DNA of 64,000 nt from Candidatus Woesearchaeota archaeon (GCA_016203225.1 JACQNC010000005.1:1-64000); one strand, 5' to 3'. Counted from the stretch's first letter, positions 40,511 through 48,844 are shown. Notes: generated by a model from the letters alone, not told the origin. Translations and numbers: made by a program.

Positions 40511-40620
40511 GCGTCCCCGGCCGTTCTCCCCCGGCACGATTGACGTGGTTTTACTGCAACAGAATCGACAGCGGTGATGCGACTACCAACCTGCTTGGGT
40601 CTCATCACGCCTGGGACGCG
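40511..40620. repeat. Element A copy 15
   Basis: GCGTCCCCGGCCGTTCTCCC, CCGGCACGATTGACGTGGTT, core TTACTGCAACAGAATCGACA, right arm GCGACTACCAACCTGCTTGG, outer CATCACGCCTGGGACGCG. Ends the SUF operon region. Confidence 0.85.
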
Positions 40621-40682
40621 GAGGAACGTCGTTGTATTATCCCGACAAAACGTTTATTAACGCCCTCTCTTGTTTTCATCGT

Positions 40683-41150
40683 ATGCTAGAGAAGCTCTTC
40701 CAGCACGGGGCGTTGCACACTGGCGCGCACTTGGGGTTCTTCAGCGGTGTCGGGTTGCTGCTACCCACATTGGGCAAGGCGTGGGAACTGCAGATAAAGC
40801 CGTGGCTGTACTCTCCGTACGGGTTCTACATCGCGATAGGTCTCATCATAATCAGCATCGTCCTCATCGGTTTCCTGGCAGGGAGCGTCAGCAGACTTAT
40901 GCGCAGCGTCGGCTGGCTGCTGCTCATCCCGGGCATCCTCGCGCTCGTGTTCGCCGCGTTCGGCGAGATGCAGGTTTATTCATGGGCTGATAACCACATC
41001 ACGGGTTTCAGCGTAGCTGCGCCCGCGGTGCATTTCCTCATCGAGGAGAGCGTGCCCCAGACCGCCATCCTCGGCGGATTCTACATCCTGCTCGGCATAG
41101 GGTTCCTGTGGGTTGGCAGAAGGATCTCGCGCGTCGCGGACTACATATGA
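40683..41150 (+). CDS. Four-helix membrane protein
   Basis: 155 aa. Helices: GVGLLLPTLGKAW region, YIAIGLIIISIVLIGFLAG, VGWLLLIPGILALVFAAFG, AILGGFYILLGIGFLWVG. Starts leaderless from ACGTTTATTAACG. ATGA overlap with a C39-like peptidase gene suggests that the two act together, perhaps as a membrane partner of the protease. No family recognised. Confidence 0.72.
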   Translation: MLEKLFQHGALHTGAHLGFFSGVGLLLPTLGKAWELQIKPWLYSPYGFYIAIGLIIISIVLIGFLAGSVSRLMRSVGWLLLIPGILALVFAAFGEMQVYSWADNHITGFSVAAPAVHFLIEESVPQTAILGGFYILLGIGFLWVGRRISRVADYI

Positions 41151-41671
41151 CGATCATCCCCCGCAAACCGCCCGTGAAGAGGACTATCCCGTTCTACCCG
41201 CAGGAGAAACCTTACACGTGCGGCCCGGCCACGATCAGGATGGCACTCGCGGCGTTGGGCAGGAGGATGTCCGAGGCATATATCTCGAAAGTTGCGGGCA
41301 CCACCGCGAAGCACGGCACCTCGAGCGCGCAGATGATCCGCTGTTTGCGCAGGCTCAAGGTCGCGCACATGGCGGGTTACAATCTGCGTTATCATGACCT
41401 GATGTACTACGCGAACCAGGGGATCGCCATCATCGATTGGGCGCCGCAGGTGCTGTTCCCCTACCATCCGGAGTTCGTCCACACCGAGCACTTCAATCCC
41501 GCGGAGGACTCGCATTGCGCCATCGTCCTCTCGGTGAGCCAGAAATTCATTGTAGTCCGCGACCCTGTGCTGGGCAAGATCAAGCTCTCACGCGCTAACT
41601 TCATGAAGGCATGGAACAGCCCGGAAGAGGACCGCTGGATGCTCGTCGTCATGCCGCGCGAGCTTCAGTAA
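41147..41671 (+). CDS. C39-like cysteine peptidase
   Basis: 174 aa. Papain-like order of C39 peptidases: YTCGPATIRMALAALGRRMS (nucleophile Cys, residue about 25), EDSHCAIVLSVSQKFIVVRD (catalytic His, and Asp in RDPVLG). No signal peptide. C39 members cut double-Gly leaders or process peptides; this one is not fused to an ABC transporter. Ends 7 nt inside the convergent ATP-grasp gene. Confidence 0.82.
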   Translation: MTIIPRKPPVKRTIPFYPQEKPYTCGPATIRMALAALGRRMSEAYISKVAGTTAKHGTSSAQMIRCLRRLKVAHMAGYNLRYHDLMYYANQGIAIIDWAPQVLFPYHPEFVHTEHFNPAEDSHCAIVLSVSQKFIVVRDPVLGKIKLSRANFMKAWNSPEEDRWMLVVMPRELQ

Positions 41672-42957
41672 AGGTAGCCCCAAGTCCTCAGCATGTCCCC
41701 TTCGTGCCGCCAGCGATATCCTATGTCGGTTCTATAGAACATGTTGGGGATCATGATGTTCTTTACGCGCAGGTACGCCTGGGCGCGGGCGTCCTCCATC
41801 GTGATGCCGGAACCGGTGACGACCAAAGCGTAGCCCGAGTTGCCCGCGAGGTGCCAGTCCCCTTCGACGAACTTGACGTCGCCGAGGTGGACTCCGTCCA
41901 TCGCGGGCTTCTTGAACAGGATGGTGGCATCCTCTGAATATCGCCTGAACGCGGCCGGGTCCTCGAAAGGGAAAGGCGGGCACGCGATGACGACCCCGAC
42001 TTGGAACCCTTTCTTCGTTTTCAGCTCGAAGGGTTGCTGGTGAGCGATCGCGTGCAGGAACGTGCTCCACTTGCTCACCACGCCCTCCATGTGGATGCTG
42101 ATGGTAGGATAGCCGAAGCGTGACGTGAATTCCAACGGATAGATTCCCTTGCCGTTCGCGATGCAGTTGATGTCGATGTAGCCCACGTATTTCGCGGCGG
42201 CCAGCTTGTCCTTCATGCGCGCAAGGGTCTCCTTGAATATCGCGTTCGGCGGGCACCAGAGCATCGCGGTCCCCATCTCTCCTGTCGAAGGCCCGATCTC
42301 TCCGGGGAACATGCGCTTGTGCTCGAAGTTGATGTTGACAGGCGTCACGAAATCGACGCCGTTGAAGAACGACCCGACGGCGACCTCGACGCCAGCGGCG
42401 TATTTCTGCAGCTGGAACGTCTTTATCTTCTTCGACCAATTCTTCTTGTAGTGCAGGAGGATGTCATGGACGTCCTTGCCGTCCTCCTCCTGCCCCACGA
42501 AAAGCAATTCCTTCTCGTTCTGCGCCTTGCCGCTCGGCTTGAGGACGTACCGGTCGGGGTTCTTCTCCAAGAACTTGATAGCCTCGTCGAAATCAGTGAA
42601 GTCCCAGTGGGCGAGCACGCTCATGCCGACGGCCTTCATCTCCGCCTGCCCGAACTCCCTGTCGTCCTCGAGCTTGTCGGTGTATGCGCTCCCGCCTACG
42701 ACGAACTTGCCCTGCTTCCGTAATCTGTCGGCGGTATCGCCGAACGCGATGTCGTCGAACACGATGACGTCCGCCCAGTCGACATGCGGCTCCCACGCGT
42801 CGACCTTCTCGACGACCTCGTCGCACACGTCCTTCTGCGCCTTGTCCTTGATGAAGTACTTGACTTCGTTCCCCTCCTTCTTCACCTGCCACGCCAGGTC
42901 GCCGATAAGCGCGATATGCGAGACGAACAAGAATTTCAGTTTTATGTTGCCGTTCAT
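41665..42957 (-). CDS. PurD-like ATP-grasp ligase
   Basis: 430 aa. N-domain FLFVSHIALIGDLAWQVKKE, ATP-grasp FLEKNPDRYVLKPSGKAQNE, GVEVAVGSFFNGVDFVTPVN, MFPGEIGPSTGEMGTAMLWC and YVGYIDINCIANGKGIYPLE FTSRFG - all resemble GAR synthetase (PurD), which joins glycine to phosphoribosylamine. It diverges in the C-terminal part (LVVTGSGITMEDARAQAYLR), and no other purine gene is in the window. Either an orphan PurD or a paralogue with another substrate. Confidence 0.78.
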   Translation of the reverse strand: MNGNIKLKFLFVSHIALIGDLAWQVKKEGNEVKYFIKDKAQKDVCDEVVEKVDAWEPHVDWADVIVFDDIAFGDTADRLRKQGKFVVGGSAYTDKLEDDREFGQAEMKAVGMSVLAHWDFTDFDEAIKFLEKNPDRYVLKPSGKAQNEKELLFVGQEEDGKDVHDILLHYKKNWSKKIKTFQLQKYAAGVEVAVGSFFNGVDFVTPVNINFEHKRMFPGEIGPSTGEMGTAMLWCPPNAIFKETLARMKDKLAAAKYVGYIDINCIANGKGIYPLEFTSRFGYPTISIHMEGVVSKWSTFLHAIAHQQPFELKTKKGFQVGVVIACPPFPFEDPAAFRRYSEDATILFKKPAMDGVHLGDVKFVEGDWHLAGNSGYALVVTGSGITMEDARAQAYLRVKNIMIPNMFYRTDIGYRWRHEGDMLRTWGYLY

Positions 42958-43099
42958 TGCTATTAATCCTTCTTTTAGGAAAAAATCGCTTCCAGTTTAA
43001 AAGAATTGCTGCGCAAAAGCCCCTACAACACTGTTGCAGGTTTTCTGTCAGCAACAATTATGCTTTTTGCAACGCCACTTGATGATTGAGGTGAGTCAC

Positions 43100-43906
43100 A
43101 TGGCAAGAACCCAACCCGCTCCGAAAGTCCCGACATTCACCGAACTGCTCGAGTTCCACACGCTCGAACGGCCCGCGAGCCTCGACGACGAGATCAAGGG
43201 CACGCTCGACGGCATCGCGCACGTGACGTCGCGCAGCGCCCTGCACGTGAACGACGAGAACTATTGGAGCGCGGTCTCCTCGCTGGTGCAGCGCTATTTC
43301 TGCTTCCAGCTCGCGAAGCGGTACAAACCACTCTCATCCGACATCTTTCAGCTGAAACGCAACGTCATCGCGGAAGTGCCTCGTCATGCGGATGGCAGAC
43401 ATCAGGAGACCTTCGCGATCCCCCTTTTCGCGGTCGTGCATCCCATGACGAAGACGTGGTCGCACGAGCACGCCTGGGAGGGTGCGGACACCTATGGACG
43501 GAAAGCGAACAACACATTGCACGTCGAGGCAACCGTGCCCAGGATGCCGCAGGCCATCGTCGACAAAGCGCTTGAGGCGCTCGCGTACGTCAGCGAGGTG
43601 AAAGCGGGCGCGCGCAGGGAGAAGGCGCTCGGCGAACTGTTGACGTTCTCCGGCAAGGCGTTCCCACAGCCCACTGAGGATCTCAGGACGATCTGGATCC
43701 CGCGGGATGAGGACCTCAAGGTCTGGGTGGAGGTCAAGCGGCAGCCGGAACGTGACCCAGCGTTGCTGCTGAAGTACGAGGACAATCACTTCATCGTCGG
43801 AACGTGGAACATCGAGTCCGAACGGGCGATGGAACACTACCTGCGCGAATACGCTGGAGTGCTGGACAGCAAGCCGTTCAAGCGCAACCTGAAGCTGACC
43901 CCCTGA
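43100..43906 (+). CDS. Protein of unknown function
   Basis: 268 aa. GAGGTGA lies 6 nt before ATG 43100. Soluble, mixed fold: SLVQRYFCFQLAKRYKPLSS, FAIPLFAVVHPMTKTWSHEH, TEDLRTIWIPRDEDLKVWVE. No motif recognised. It precedes the AAA-CYTH pair by two bases, so the three form an operon possibly concerned with phosphorylated nucleotides. Confidence 0.7.
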   Translation: MARTQPAPKVPTFTELLEFHTLERPASLDDEIKGTLDGIAHVTSRSALHVNDENYWSAVSSLVQRYFCFQLAKRYKPLSSDIFQLKRNVIAEVPRHADGRHQETFAIPLFAVVHPMTKTWSHEHAWEGADTYGRKANNTLHVEATVPRMPQAIVDKALEALAYVSEVKAGARREKALGELLTFSGKAFPQPTEDLRTIWIPRDEDLKVWVEVKRQPERDPALLLKYEDNHFIVGTWNIESERAMEHYLREYAGVLDSKPFKRNLKLTP

Positions 43907-43908
43907 CA

Positions 43909-44460
43909 ATGCCTGACCACGACTATGTCATCACGAGCGGCCCCGGCGCCGGAAAGACCGCCGTCATCGAGGCGTTGGCCGCGATGGGGCACGCGACCGT
44001 GGTTGAGGCCGCGCGTGAGGTGATACGCGACCAGCAGGAACGCCTGCATCCGGTCTTGCCGTGGACGAACAATTACGCGTTCCAACTGCTCTGTCTCGGC
44101 ACGCAGCTCGCGTTCGAGGCGGAAACGCTCGGCAAACCGCGTTTCCTCGACCGCTCGCACGTGGACAGTCTCGGCTACAGCGCGTTCTGGAACAATCCTG
44201 TGCCTGACGTAGTCCGGCGAGCGATCCGCGCGCACCGCTACGAGAAGGTGTTCGTGCTGGACACGATGCCTGAGGCGATCTACCGCGCGGACGGTGAACG
44301 CAAGGAGAGCTACCCCCAGGCGCTCGCGCTGCGGGAGCACGTGCGCGCGGGATACCGTGAGGCGGGCTATGACCCAATAGTCGTCCCGGTTTTCCCGGGC
44401 AATCGCGATGTCGGAGTCAAACTACGATTGGAGTTGATATTGAGCCATGTACGAACTTGA
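43909..44460 (+). CDS. AAA_28 family P-loop NTPase (NadR/Ttd14-like)
   Basis: 183 aa. Walker A ITSGPGAGKTAVIEALAAM at the start; E-x-x-R VVEAAREVIRDQQER; then FLDRSHVDSLGYSAF as in AAA_28/NadR-like kinases; VFVLDTMPEAIYRADGERKE carries the conserved R. Overlaps the following CYTH gene by 14 nt. In eukaryotic Ttd14 an AAA_28 domain is fused to a CYTH domain; here they are adjacent genes. Confidence 0.85.
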   Translation: MPDHDYVITSGPGAGKTAVIEALAAMGHATVVEAAREVIRDQQERLHPVLPWTNNYAFQLLCLGTQLAFEAETLGKPRFLDRSHVDSLGYSAFWNNPVPDVVRRAIRAHRYEKVFVLDTMPEAIYRADGERKESYPQALALREHVRAGYREAGYDPIVVPVFPGNRDVGVKLRLELILSHVRT

Positions 44461-44926
44461 GGTGAAGCACCATGTCGACGATTTGCATACAGTTGAGGAA
44501 CGGGTCAGAGATCTCGGAGGGGTTTGCAACGGAACAAGACAGGAGACGAATCGTTTCTATGCTCTTGGCGGCTGGCTCATCAGGCTCAGAGACGACCCGG
44601 CGGAGATCACGCTGAAGGGGCCGGCGAAGCATGGCAAGGTGCGGGAATGCCTGGAACTCAATTGCCCGGTCCCGCGATGGGCGCTGCCGGCGCTTGGCTT
44701 GTTTTTTTCTTTCGGGTGGCGATACGATAAGGAACGGACAACCTATGAGTTCCGGCAGACAGAGGTCGCGCTGGACACGCTTGAGTTCGGGACCTTTGTA
44801 GAGGTTGAAGGGAGCATCGACGAGGTGGTGGCCGTCGAAAGGGCGCTCGGTTTGAACAGTCCTGTCAAGGAGACGTATTCGCAGATGGCGAGGTGGAAAC
44901 ATGGAAAAACACGTGTTGTTTTATGA
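44447..44926 (+). CDS. CYTH/triphosphate tunnel-like protein
   Basis: 159 aa. Starts with MYELEVKHHVDDL, the E-x-E-x-K signature that binds triphosphate in CYTH enzymes. LIRLRDDPAEITLKGPAKHG and FVEVEGSIDEVVAVERALGL supply the other tunnel residues (R, K, E-x-E). Substrate may be triphosphate, thiamine triphosphate or nucleotide; pairs with the AAA_28 protein. Overlaps neighbours on both sides. Confidence 0.82.
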   Translation: MYELEVKHHVDDLHTVEERVRDLGGVCNGTRQETNRFYALGGWLIRLRDDPAEITLKGPAKHGKVRECLELNCPVPRWALPALGLFFSFGWRYDKERTTYEFRQTEVALDTLEFGTFVEVEGSIDEVVAVERALGLNSPVKETYSQMARWKHGKTRVVL

Positions 44927-45101
44927 CGAAGATGTGCCTGAGTGCGGCCAGGCGGCGGCCGTCTTGGATGGTGCGGGGCTGCTTTTCGAATTGATACCCT
45001 GCAGCGGGCTTGTCGAGGCAGAACTCGCGACCGCGCGGGCGACGCATCAGGGGATCGGGAACATCCTCAGGTACGTGCAGGCGCAACTGCTGGCCGCGTG
45101 A
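44901..45101 (+). CDS. Small thioredoxin-fold-like protein
   Basis: 66 aa, overlapping the CYTH gene by 26 nt. HVLFYDEDVPECGQAAAVLD then GLLFELIPCSGLVEAELATA has the strand-helix-strand rhythm of glutaredoxin N-halves, with two single Cys rather than C-x2-C. Complete from ATG to stop. Could be a truncated redox adaptor; real expression is likely because of the coupling but not certain. Confidence 0.55.
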   Translation: MEKHVLFYDEDVPECGQAAAVLDGAGLLFELIPCSGLVEAELATARATHQGIGNILRYVQAQLLAA

Positions 45102-45173
45102 AATACGCCGCCGGCAGACCATAAACGTTTTTGACAACGCTGACGTGATGCTGGCGTTTCTCCGAATGTCGGA

Positions 45174-45256
45174 CGCCGTCGGCAGGATTTGAACCTGCAA
45201 TTCCTTGCGGATCCCGCTTTCGAGGCGGGCGCCTTACCGGGTTAGACTACGACGGC
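45174..45256 (-). tRNA. tRNA-Ser(CGA)
   Basis: Acceptor GCCGTCG/CGACGGC, anticodon arm CCCGC-CTCGAAA-GCGGG (anticodon CGA), long variable arm TCC-GCAA-GGA, T-arm with TTCAAAT, discriminator G as in Ser tRNAs. No intron. First of a short tRNA cluster that runs to 46656. Confidence 0.94.
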
Positions 45257-45282
45257 AATACCCAGTTTTCTCGAGAGAGTGC

Positions 45283-45855
45283 TTAAAAAAGTTTCCATGC
45301 GTTGACGCCCAACGCGAGCACGAGCACCGCGGTGAACTTGGACAAGAATGCGTAGATGAAGAACTTCTTGGGCTGCACCTGGCCCGCGCTCATGAACGTG
45401 AGCGCGACTTCGTCCGGCAGTCCCGGCATCGCCAATAGGATTCCGCCTAGCACGGGCAAGAGGTGCCTGACAGGGCTCTTGTGCCGGTGCAGTTTCCTGA
45501 CCTTGTGGAACAACCGTGGCGCGAACACGCGGACGTGCTGGACCGCGTGCTTTTGGACGATCGCGATGAGCACGACGTCCATCAGCGCCGCACCGAGCCC
45601 CGCGATCAACGCCAAGAGCCAAGGATTCAGGCTCTCCGCTAACACCGCGAGGATCGCGAACGCCGGGAGTATCGTCAGTCCGGTCGTGAAGAACGCGCCA
45701 GCGAAGAACGCCCCGATGTAACCGACTGAACCGATTCCTGCGAGGAACACGCGCATCGCGTCAGAACTCAGCAACAACACCGCGAAGAAGACGCTGATGA
45801 GGAACAGGAACAGCCGGATGCCGGCTTCCCACCGCTGCACATTCTTTGAGCTCAT
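45283..45855 (-). CDS. VTT/DedA-like membrane protein
   Basis: 190 aa, five to six membrane segments. A loop with LLAMPGLPDEVALTFM resembles the conserved G-x-P motif region of VTT/SNARE-associated (DedA) proteins, with FFAGAFFTTGLTILPAFAIL earlier. These proteins help lipid scrambling and membrane homeostasis. ATGA overlap with a small upstream gene. Confidence 0.68.
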   Translation of the reverse strand: MSSKNVQRWEAGIRLFLFLISVFFAVLLLSSDAMRVFLAGIGSVGYIGAFFAGAFFTTGLTILPAFAILAVLAESLNPWLLALIAGLGAALMDVVLIAIVQKHAVQHVRVFAPRLFHKVRKLHRHKSPVRHLLPVLGGILLAMPGLPDEVALTFMSAGQVQPKKFFIYAFLSKFTAVLVLALGVNAWKLF

Positions 45856-46004
45856 GAGAATTCCGATAACGAACGGTTCGTATCTCGCTTCTCTTTCTTC
45901 ATCTCCGGCACGTTCTTGATCGCGTTCGCGATGACGACGTCCTTGATGTCATCGTACTGCGTCAAGCGCGCGTTCTTCCTGCTTTCAACGTAGGTGATGG
46001 TCAC
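45852..46004 (-). CDS. Small protein of unknown function
   Basis: 50 aa if GTG 46004 is used: VTITYVESRKNARLTQYDDI then VVIANAIKNVPEMKKEKRDT. A TTG start at 46034 would add 10 residues. It overlaps the VTT-like gene by ATGA. The YVESRKNARLTQYDD segment looks conserved-like, but I recognise no family. Confidence 0.5.
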   Translation of the reverse strand: MTITYVESRKNARLTQYDDIKDVVIANAIKNVPEMKKEKRDTNRSLSEFS

Positions 46005-46075
46005 CGGTTTTTCCGCTCGTTTGCGAGGCAGCAAGGGGTCTCAACCGCCGACCCCTTGCTAACCCCGCGGTATAA

Positions 46076-46150
46076 TGCTCCCGGCGGGATTTGAACCCGC
46101 GTCGCAACCGCGAGAGGGTCGCATCCTTGACCGGGCTAGACTACAGGAGC
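46076..46150 (-). tRNA. tRNA-Glu(CTC)
   Basis: Acceptor GCTCCTG/CGGGAGC, D-arm GTCTAGCCCGGTCAAG, anticodon arm CGACC-CTCTCGC-GGTTG (anticodon CTC), T-arm GCGGG-TTCAAAT-CCCGC, discriminator A. No intron. Confidence 0.92.
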
Positions 46151-46197
46151 AAGGTATCGAAACGCACGAGCGGACGTTTAAAAAGGTTGCTATCGGA

Positions 46198-46281
46198 CGC
46201 CACCGCCCGGATTTGAACCGGGAAACCCTTGCGGGAACGGGATTTCCAATCCCGCGGAGTACCAAGTTGTCCCACGGTGGC
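46198..46281 (-). tRNA. tRNA-Ser(GGA)
   Basis: Acceptor GCCACCG/CGGTGGC, anticodon arm CGGGA-TTGGAAA-TCCCG (anticodon GGA), long variable arm CCC-GCAA-GGG, T-arm CCCGG-TTCAAAT-CCGGG, discriminator G. TTATAAAG just upstream on the minus strand is the likely TATA box. Confidence 0.94.
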
Positions 46282-46368
46282 AATAAAGAAAACTGCTGCG
46301 GAAGCTCTTATAAAGCTTTCTTCAAAAAAATCAATACAAAAGAAAAAAATTAGAAGAAAAGTCTCGTT

Positions 46369-46530
46369 TTACTTCCGCTTGCTTGAGACGTGGTGGAAGC
46401 CGGAGATCAAGGACAGCAGCGCGAGCACGTAGATGCTCCATGCCGTGTTTCCCGACCAGACGAAATATCCTGCGACCAAAGCTCCGATGACGTTGAGCCA
46501 GCCACGCATCTTGGGGTCCATACCTGCCAT
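46369..46530 (-). CDS. Small two-helix membrane protein
   Basis: 53 aa: MAGMDPKMRGWLNVIGALVA, GYFVWSGNTAWSIYVLALLS, LISGFHHVSSKRK. Two membrane helices separated by a short polar turn. AGGTGAT 5 nt before ATG 46530. It sits alone between tRNA genes. Function unknown. Confidence 0.72.
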   Translation of the reverse strand: MAGMDPKMRGWLNVIGALVAGYFVWSGNTAWSIYVLALLSLISGFHHVSSKRK

Positions 46531-46582
46531 ATCAAATCACCTCTTTTTGCCTGTTCTATCCTCGGTGCCTTTATAAACGTTA

Positions 46583-46656
46583 TGGCGGTAGGGAGATTTG
46601 AGCTCCCGACCTACGGGTTATGAATCCGTCGCTCTACCAGGCTGAGCTATACCGCC
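46583..46656 (-). tRNA. tRNA with CAT anticodon (elongator Met or Ile2)
   Basis: Acceptor GGCGGTA/TACCGCC, D-arm GCTCAGCCTGGTAGAGC, anticodon loop TTCATAA (anticodon CAT) on stem ACGGA/CCCGT with an A-C mismatch at its top, T-arm GGGAG-CTCAAAT-CTCCC, discriminator A. Position 54 is C instead of the near-universal T. Ile2 (modified C34) cannot be excluded. TTTTTAAATCG upstream fits the promoter consensus. Confidence 0.88.
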
Positions 46657-46715
46657 GAGTGCATCAGCGGAAGGGCGATTTAAAAAGGTTGTTGAACACC
46701 ACGCGCTTCGTCGTC

Positions 46716-46837
46716 GGTTCCCCTGCTTTCTGCCACGGCCGTGATGCCTAAGCAGGTTTGTAGTGGTGTGATTGCTATCGAATCAATACCGATAAAACAA
46801 CGTCAAACCTGCCTGGGAACGGCGATGTCTGGGACGA
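46716..46837. repeat. Element A copy 16
   Basis: GGTTCCCCTGCTTTCTGCCA, CGTGATGCCTAAGCAGGTTT, GTAGTGGTGTGATTGCTATC, GAATCAATACCGATAAAACA, right arm ACGTCAAACCTGCCTGGGAA, outer TCTGGGACGACG. Between the tRNA and the TrmB-like gene. Confidence 0.86.
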
Positions 46838-46848
46838 CGTCAGCGAGC

Positions 46849-47694
46849 TCACCTCAATCCCTTGATGCTCCGCAGATCCTCGAGCCGTTTCTGCCCCGAG
46901 AGCGATGACCTGAACAGGTTCCAGAACACGTTCTGCAGCCACTTCACCCAGTCAGGATCAGAGAATTCGTAGAGCAGGATTGTGTGGCCGTCCAGTTCTG
47001 CGGACCGGTACCTCACCGGATCGAGCTCCTCCTTCAGCCGCACGACCTCGTCGTCGATGATGAATCCGCGCAGAGGTTGTTCGCAGTGCTTTACCTCGAC
47101 GACGTCCTTGCCGAGCCCGTAATTGATCGATAGGAACTTCTGGAGGTTCTTGACGGCAGCGAGGTCGACGCGCGAGAGCACCTTTATCCCGACCCCGCGT
47201 TCCGCGAGCTGTTGGAAGACGCTGAGCAACGACTGCCGGTCCTCTGTGAGGTTGATGAATGAGCAGTTGCCCGTGAATATCAGCACCTGGCGTTTCGCGG
47301 ACGCGAGCAGTTCCGGCAGGTGCTGTTTCGTCATTCCGCGTTCACTGTACTTTCCGTTCCAGGCCTTGCGCATCTTGGGATCGATGTAGTTGTAGAGTTC
47401 GAACGGCGAGAAGTCCTCCTTGCGCTTCCCGTGCTCGATGCGTTTGAACAGGCGTTCCTGGAATTCGGTGGAATTGATGCGTTCGATGTTGTTCCAGAAC
47501 ACGATCTTGAGCGCGCCGCGCGTGCCGCCGCGGAAGGTCCGCGTCGAGATCGCGCCGGATTCCTTCACGATCTTCTCGACATACGAATCGGCCGTGCGCC
47601 AGTTGCGCTGGATCAGGTGCGCGACCTCCTGGACGGTGCGTGGCTGCTGGTGCACGAACTCGAGGATCCTCTTTTCGGCGGTTTTGTCGAGCAC
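46849..47694 (-). CDS. Winged-helix transcriptional regulator (TrmB-like)
   Basis: 281 aa, GTG start 26 nt after GCATAAATAG. N-terminal wHTH: EKRILEFVHQQPRTVQEVAH, LIQRNWRTADSYVEKIVKES, with wing TFRGGTRGALKIVF. The C-terminal 180 residues resemble the effector domain of TrmB-like regulators: KRQVLIFTGNCSFINL, GVGIKVLSRVDLAAVKNLQK, HTILLYEFSDPDWVKWLQNV. Ligand unknown. Such proteins often regulate sugar metabolism. Confidence 0.75.
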   Translation of the reverse strand: MLDKTAEKRILEFVHQQPRTVQEVAHLIQRNWRTADSYVEKIVKESGAISTRTFRGGTRGALKIVFWNNIERINSTEFQERLFKRIEHGKRKEDFSPFELYNYIDPKMRKAWNGKYSERGMTKQHLPELLASAKRQVLIFTGNCSFINLTEDRQSLLSVFQQLAERGVGIKVLSRVDLAAVKNLQKFLSINYGLGKDVVEVKHCEQPLRGFIIDDEVVRLKEELDPVRYRSAELDGHTILLYEFSDPDWVKWLQNVFWNLFRSSLSGQKRLEDLRSIKGLR

Positions 47695-47764
47695 GCTGCC
47701 GATTGGACGCTGCCGCTATTTATGCATTTCGTGGCTACAACACAAGAACAAAAACACTACAATG

Positions 47765-48178
47765 TCACTTCAACGCTTTGCGGATGGCGTCGGCGTCGAG
47801 CTTCAATTCTTCCGGAGTGTACTGGCGCCCCGGCCAGTGCCTGAGCCCATCGTTCACGAAACGAGGGATCACGTGGAGGTGCGCGTGCATCACGACCTGA
47901 CCCGCGGCGCCGCGGTTGTTCATGCCGATGTTCAATCCATCCGCTTTCGTCGTCTTGACGAGCACCGGCGCGAGATGCTTGGCAGCAGCCATGAGATCCT
48001 TCAGGTCCTCTTCGGGCGTGTCGAATATGTCCGCGTGGTGGTGCTTGTGGATGACGAGGGCGTGGCCTCGGTTGATGGGCCTGATGTCGAGGAATGCGTA
48101 GACCTTCTCGTTCTCGTAGACCCTTTCGGCAGGTATGTCTCCGGTCACGATCTTGCAGAAGATGCATCCGTTCGTCAT
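47765..48178 (-). CDS. HIT-family hydrolase with intact triad
   Basis: 137 aa. GCIFCKIVTGDIPAERVYEN, NRGHALVIHKHHHADIFDTP, GLNIGMNNRGAAGQVVMHAH and HAHLHVIPRF complete the HxHxHxx nucleophile motif. Zn-binding Cys (CIFC) at the start as in HINT-like proteins. It hydrolyses nucleotidyl-phosphoramidates or similar. It serves as the internal control for the two non-catalytic HIT genes at 10.2-11.5 kb. Confidence 0.93.
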   Translation of the reverse strand: MTNGCIFCKIVTGDIPAERVYENEKVYAFLDIRPINRGHALVIHKHHHADIFDTPEEDLKDLMAAAKHLAPVLVKTTKADGLNIGMNNRGAAGQVVMHAHLHVIPRFVNDGLRHWPGRQYTPEELKLDADAIRKALK

Positions 48179-48182
48179 GAAG

Positions 48183-48824
48183 TCACCCCAATTTGCTGTC
48201 GAGTTCGCTGAGCGTCGCGATCTTGTCCGGGTATTCGCGCGTGCCCTTGCGATCGATCAGGATGCCCTTGATGTTGGCTGTTTTCGCGCCCTCGAGGTCG
48301 GTCTCGACGCTGTCGCCCACGACGAGCGCTTCGTCCTTGCTGACGCCCAATTGCTCGAGCGCGATGTCGTAGAGCGTGCCGTGCTGTTTGAGTGCATTGT
48401 GCTTGTACGAGAGCACGACAGCGTCGAAGTATTTCGCGAGGTCGAGCTTGCTCAGGACCTCCTCGACCGCACCCTGGTGGGTGTTGCTCACGACCGCGAG
48501 CTTGATGCCTTTGTCCTTCAATTGCTGCAGGACCTCGACCGTCTCGGGGTATGCCTTCGCGAAGAGCTTGTTCTTGTTCCAGAGCCCGATCAGCTTGCTG
48601 ATGACGATAGGGTAAGGTCGCACGTTGAACGCCTCGCAGACCGTCTTGAACGCGTCCTCTTGCGACGTGAATTCCTGCGTGAAGAAGACCTCCTCGAACC
48701 GGGTGATGAAGTCCGTGTACTCGATCGGCGCGCGCAGGATCATCAGCGTGCCGCGCGTCGGGCTACGTGCGCCGTTCTCGACGAGCGTGCCCCAAAAGTC
48801 GAACAGTATCGCCTTGATTGCCAT
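48183..48824 (-). CDS. HAD-superfamily hydrolase
   Basis: 213 aa. Motif I ILFDFWGTLVENG (nucleophile Asp, D-x-x-G-T), motif II LAVVSNTHQGAVEEVL (Ser/Thr), Lys in LSYKHNALK, motif IV ALVVGDSVETDLEGAKTANI (DxxxD). A cap domain sits between I and II. Phosphatase or phosphonatase type; substrate unknown. Lies directly before tRNA-Ala and after the HIT gene. Confidence 0.9.
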   Translation of the reverse strand: MAIKAILFDFWGTLVENGARSPTRGTLMILRAPIEYTDFITRFEEVFFTQEFTSQEDAFKTVCEAFNVRPYPIVISKLIGLWNKNKLFAKAYPETVEVLQQLKDKGIKLAVVSNTHQGAVEEVLSKLDLAKYFDAVVLSYKHNALKQHGTLYDIALEQLGVSKDEALVVGDSVETDLEGAKTANIKGILIDRKGTREYPDKIATLSELDSKLG

Positions 48825-48844
48825 GATTGTTCCTCCGTTATGAA

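Noticed and set aside
42958-43099. Operator-like CAAC-ACT-GTTG between divergent genes
   Set aside because: Too short to distinguish from chance.
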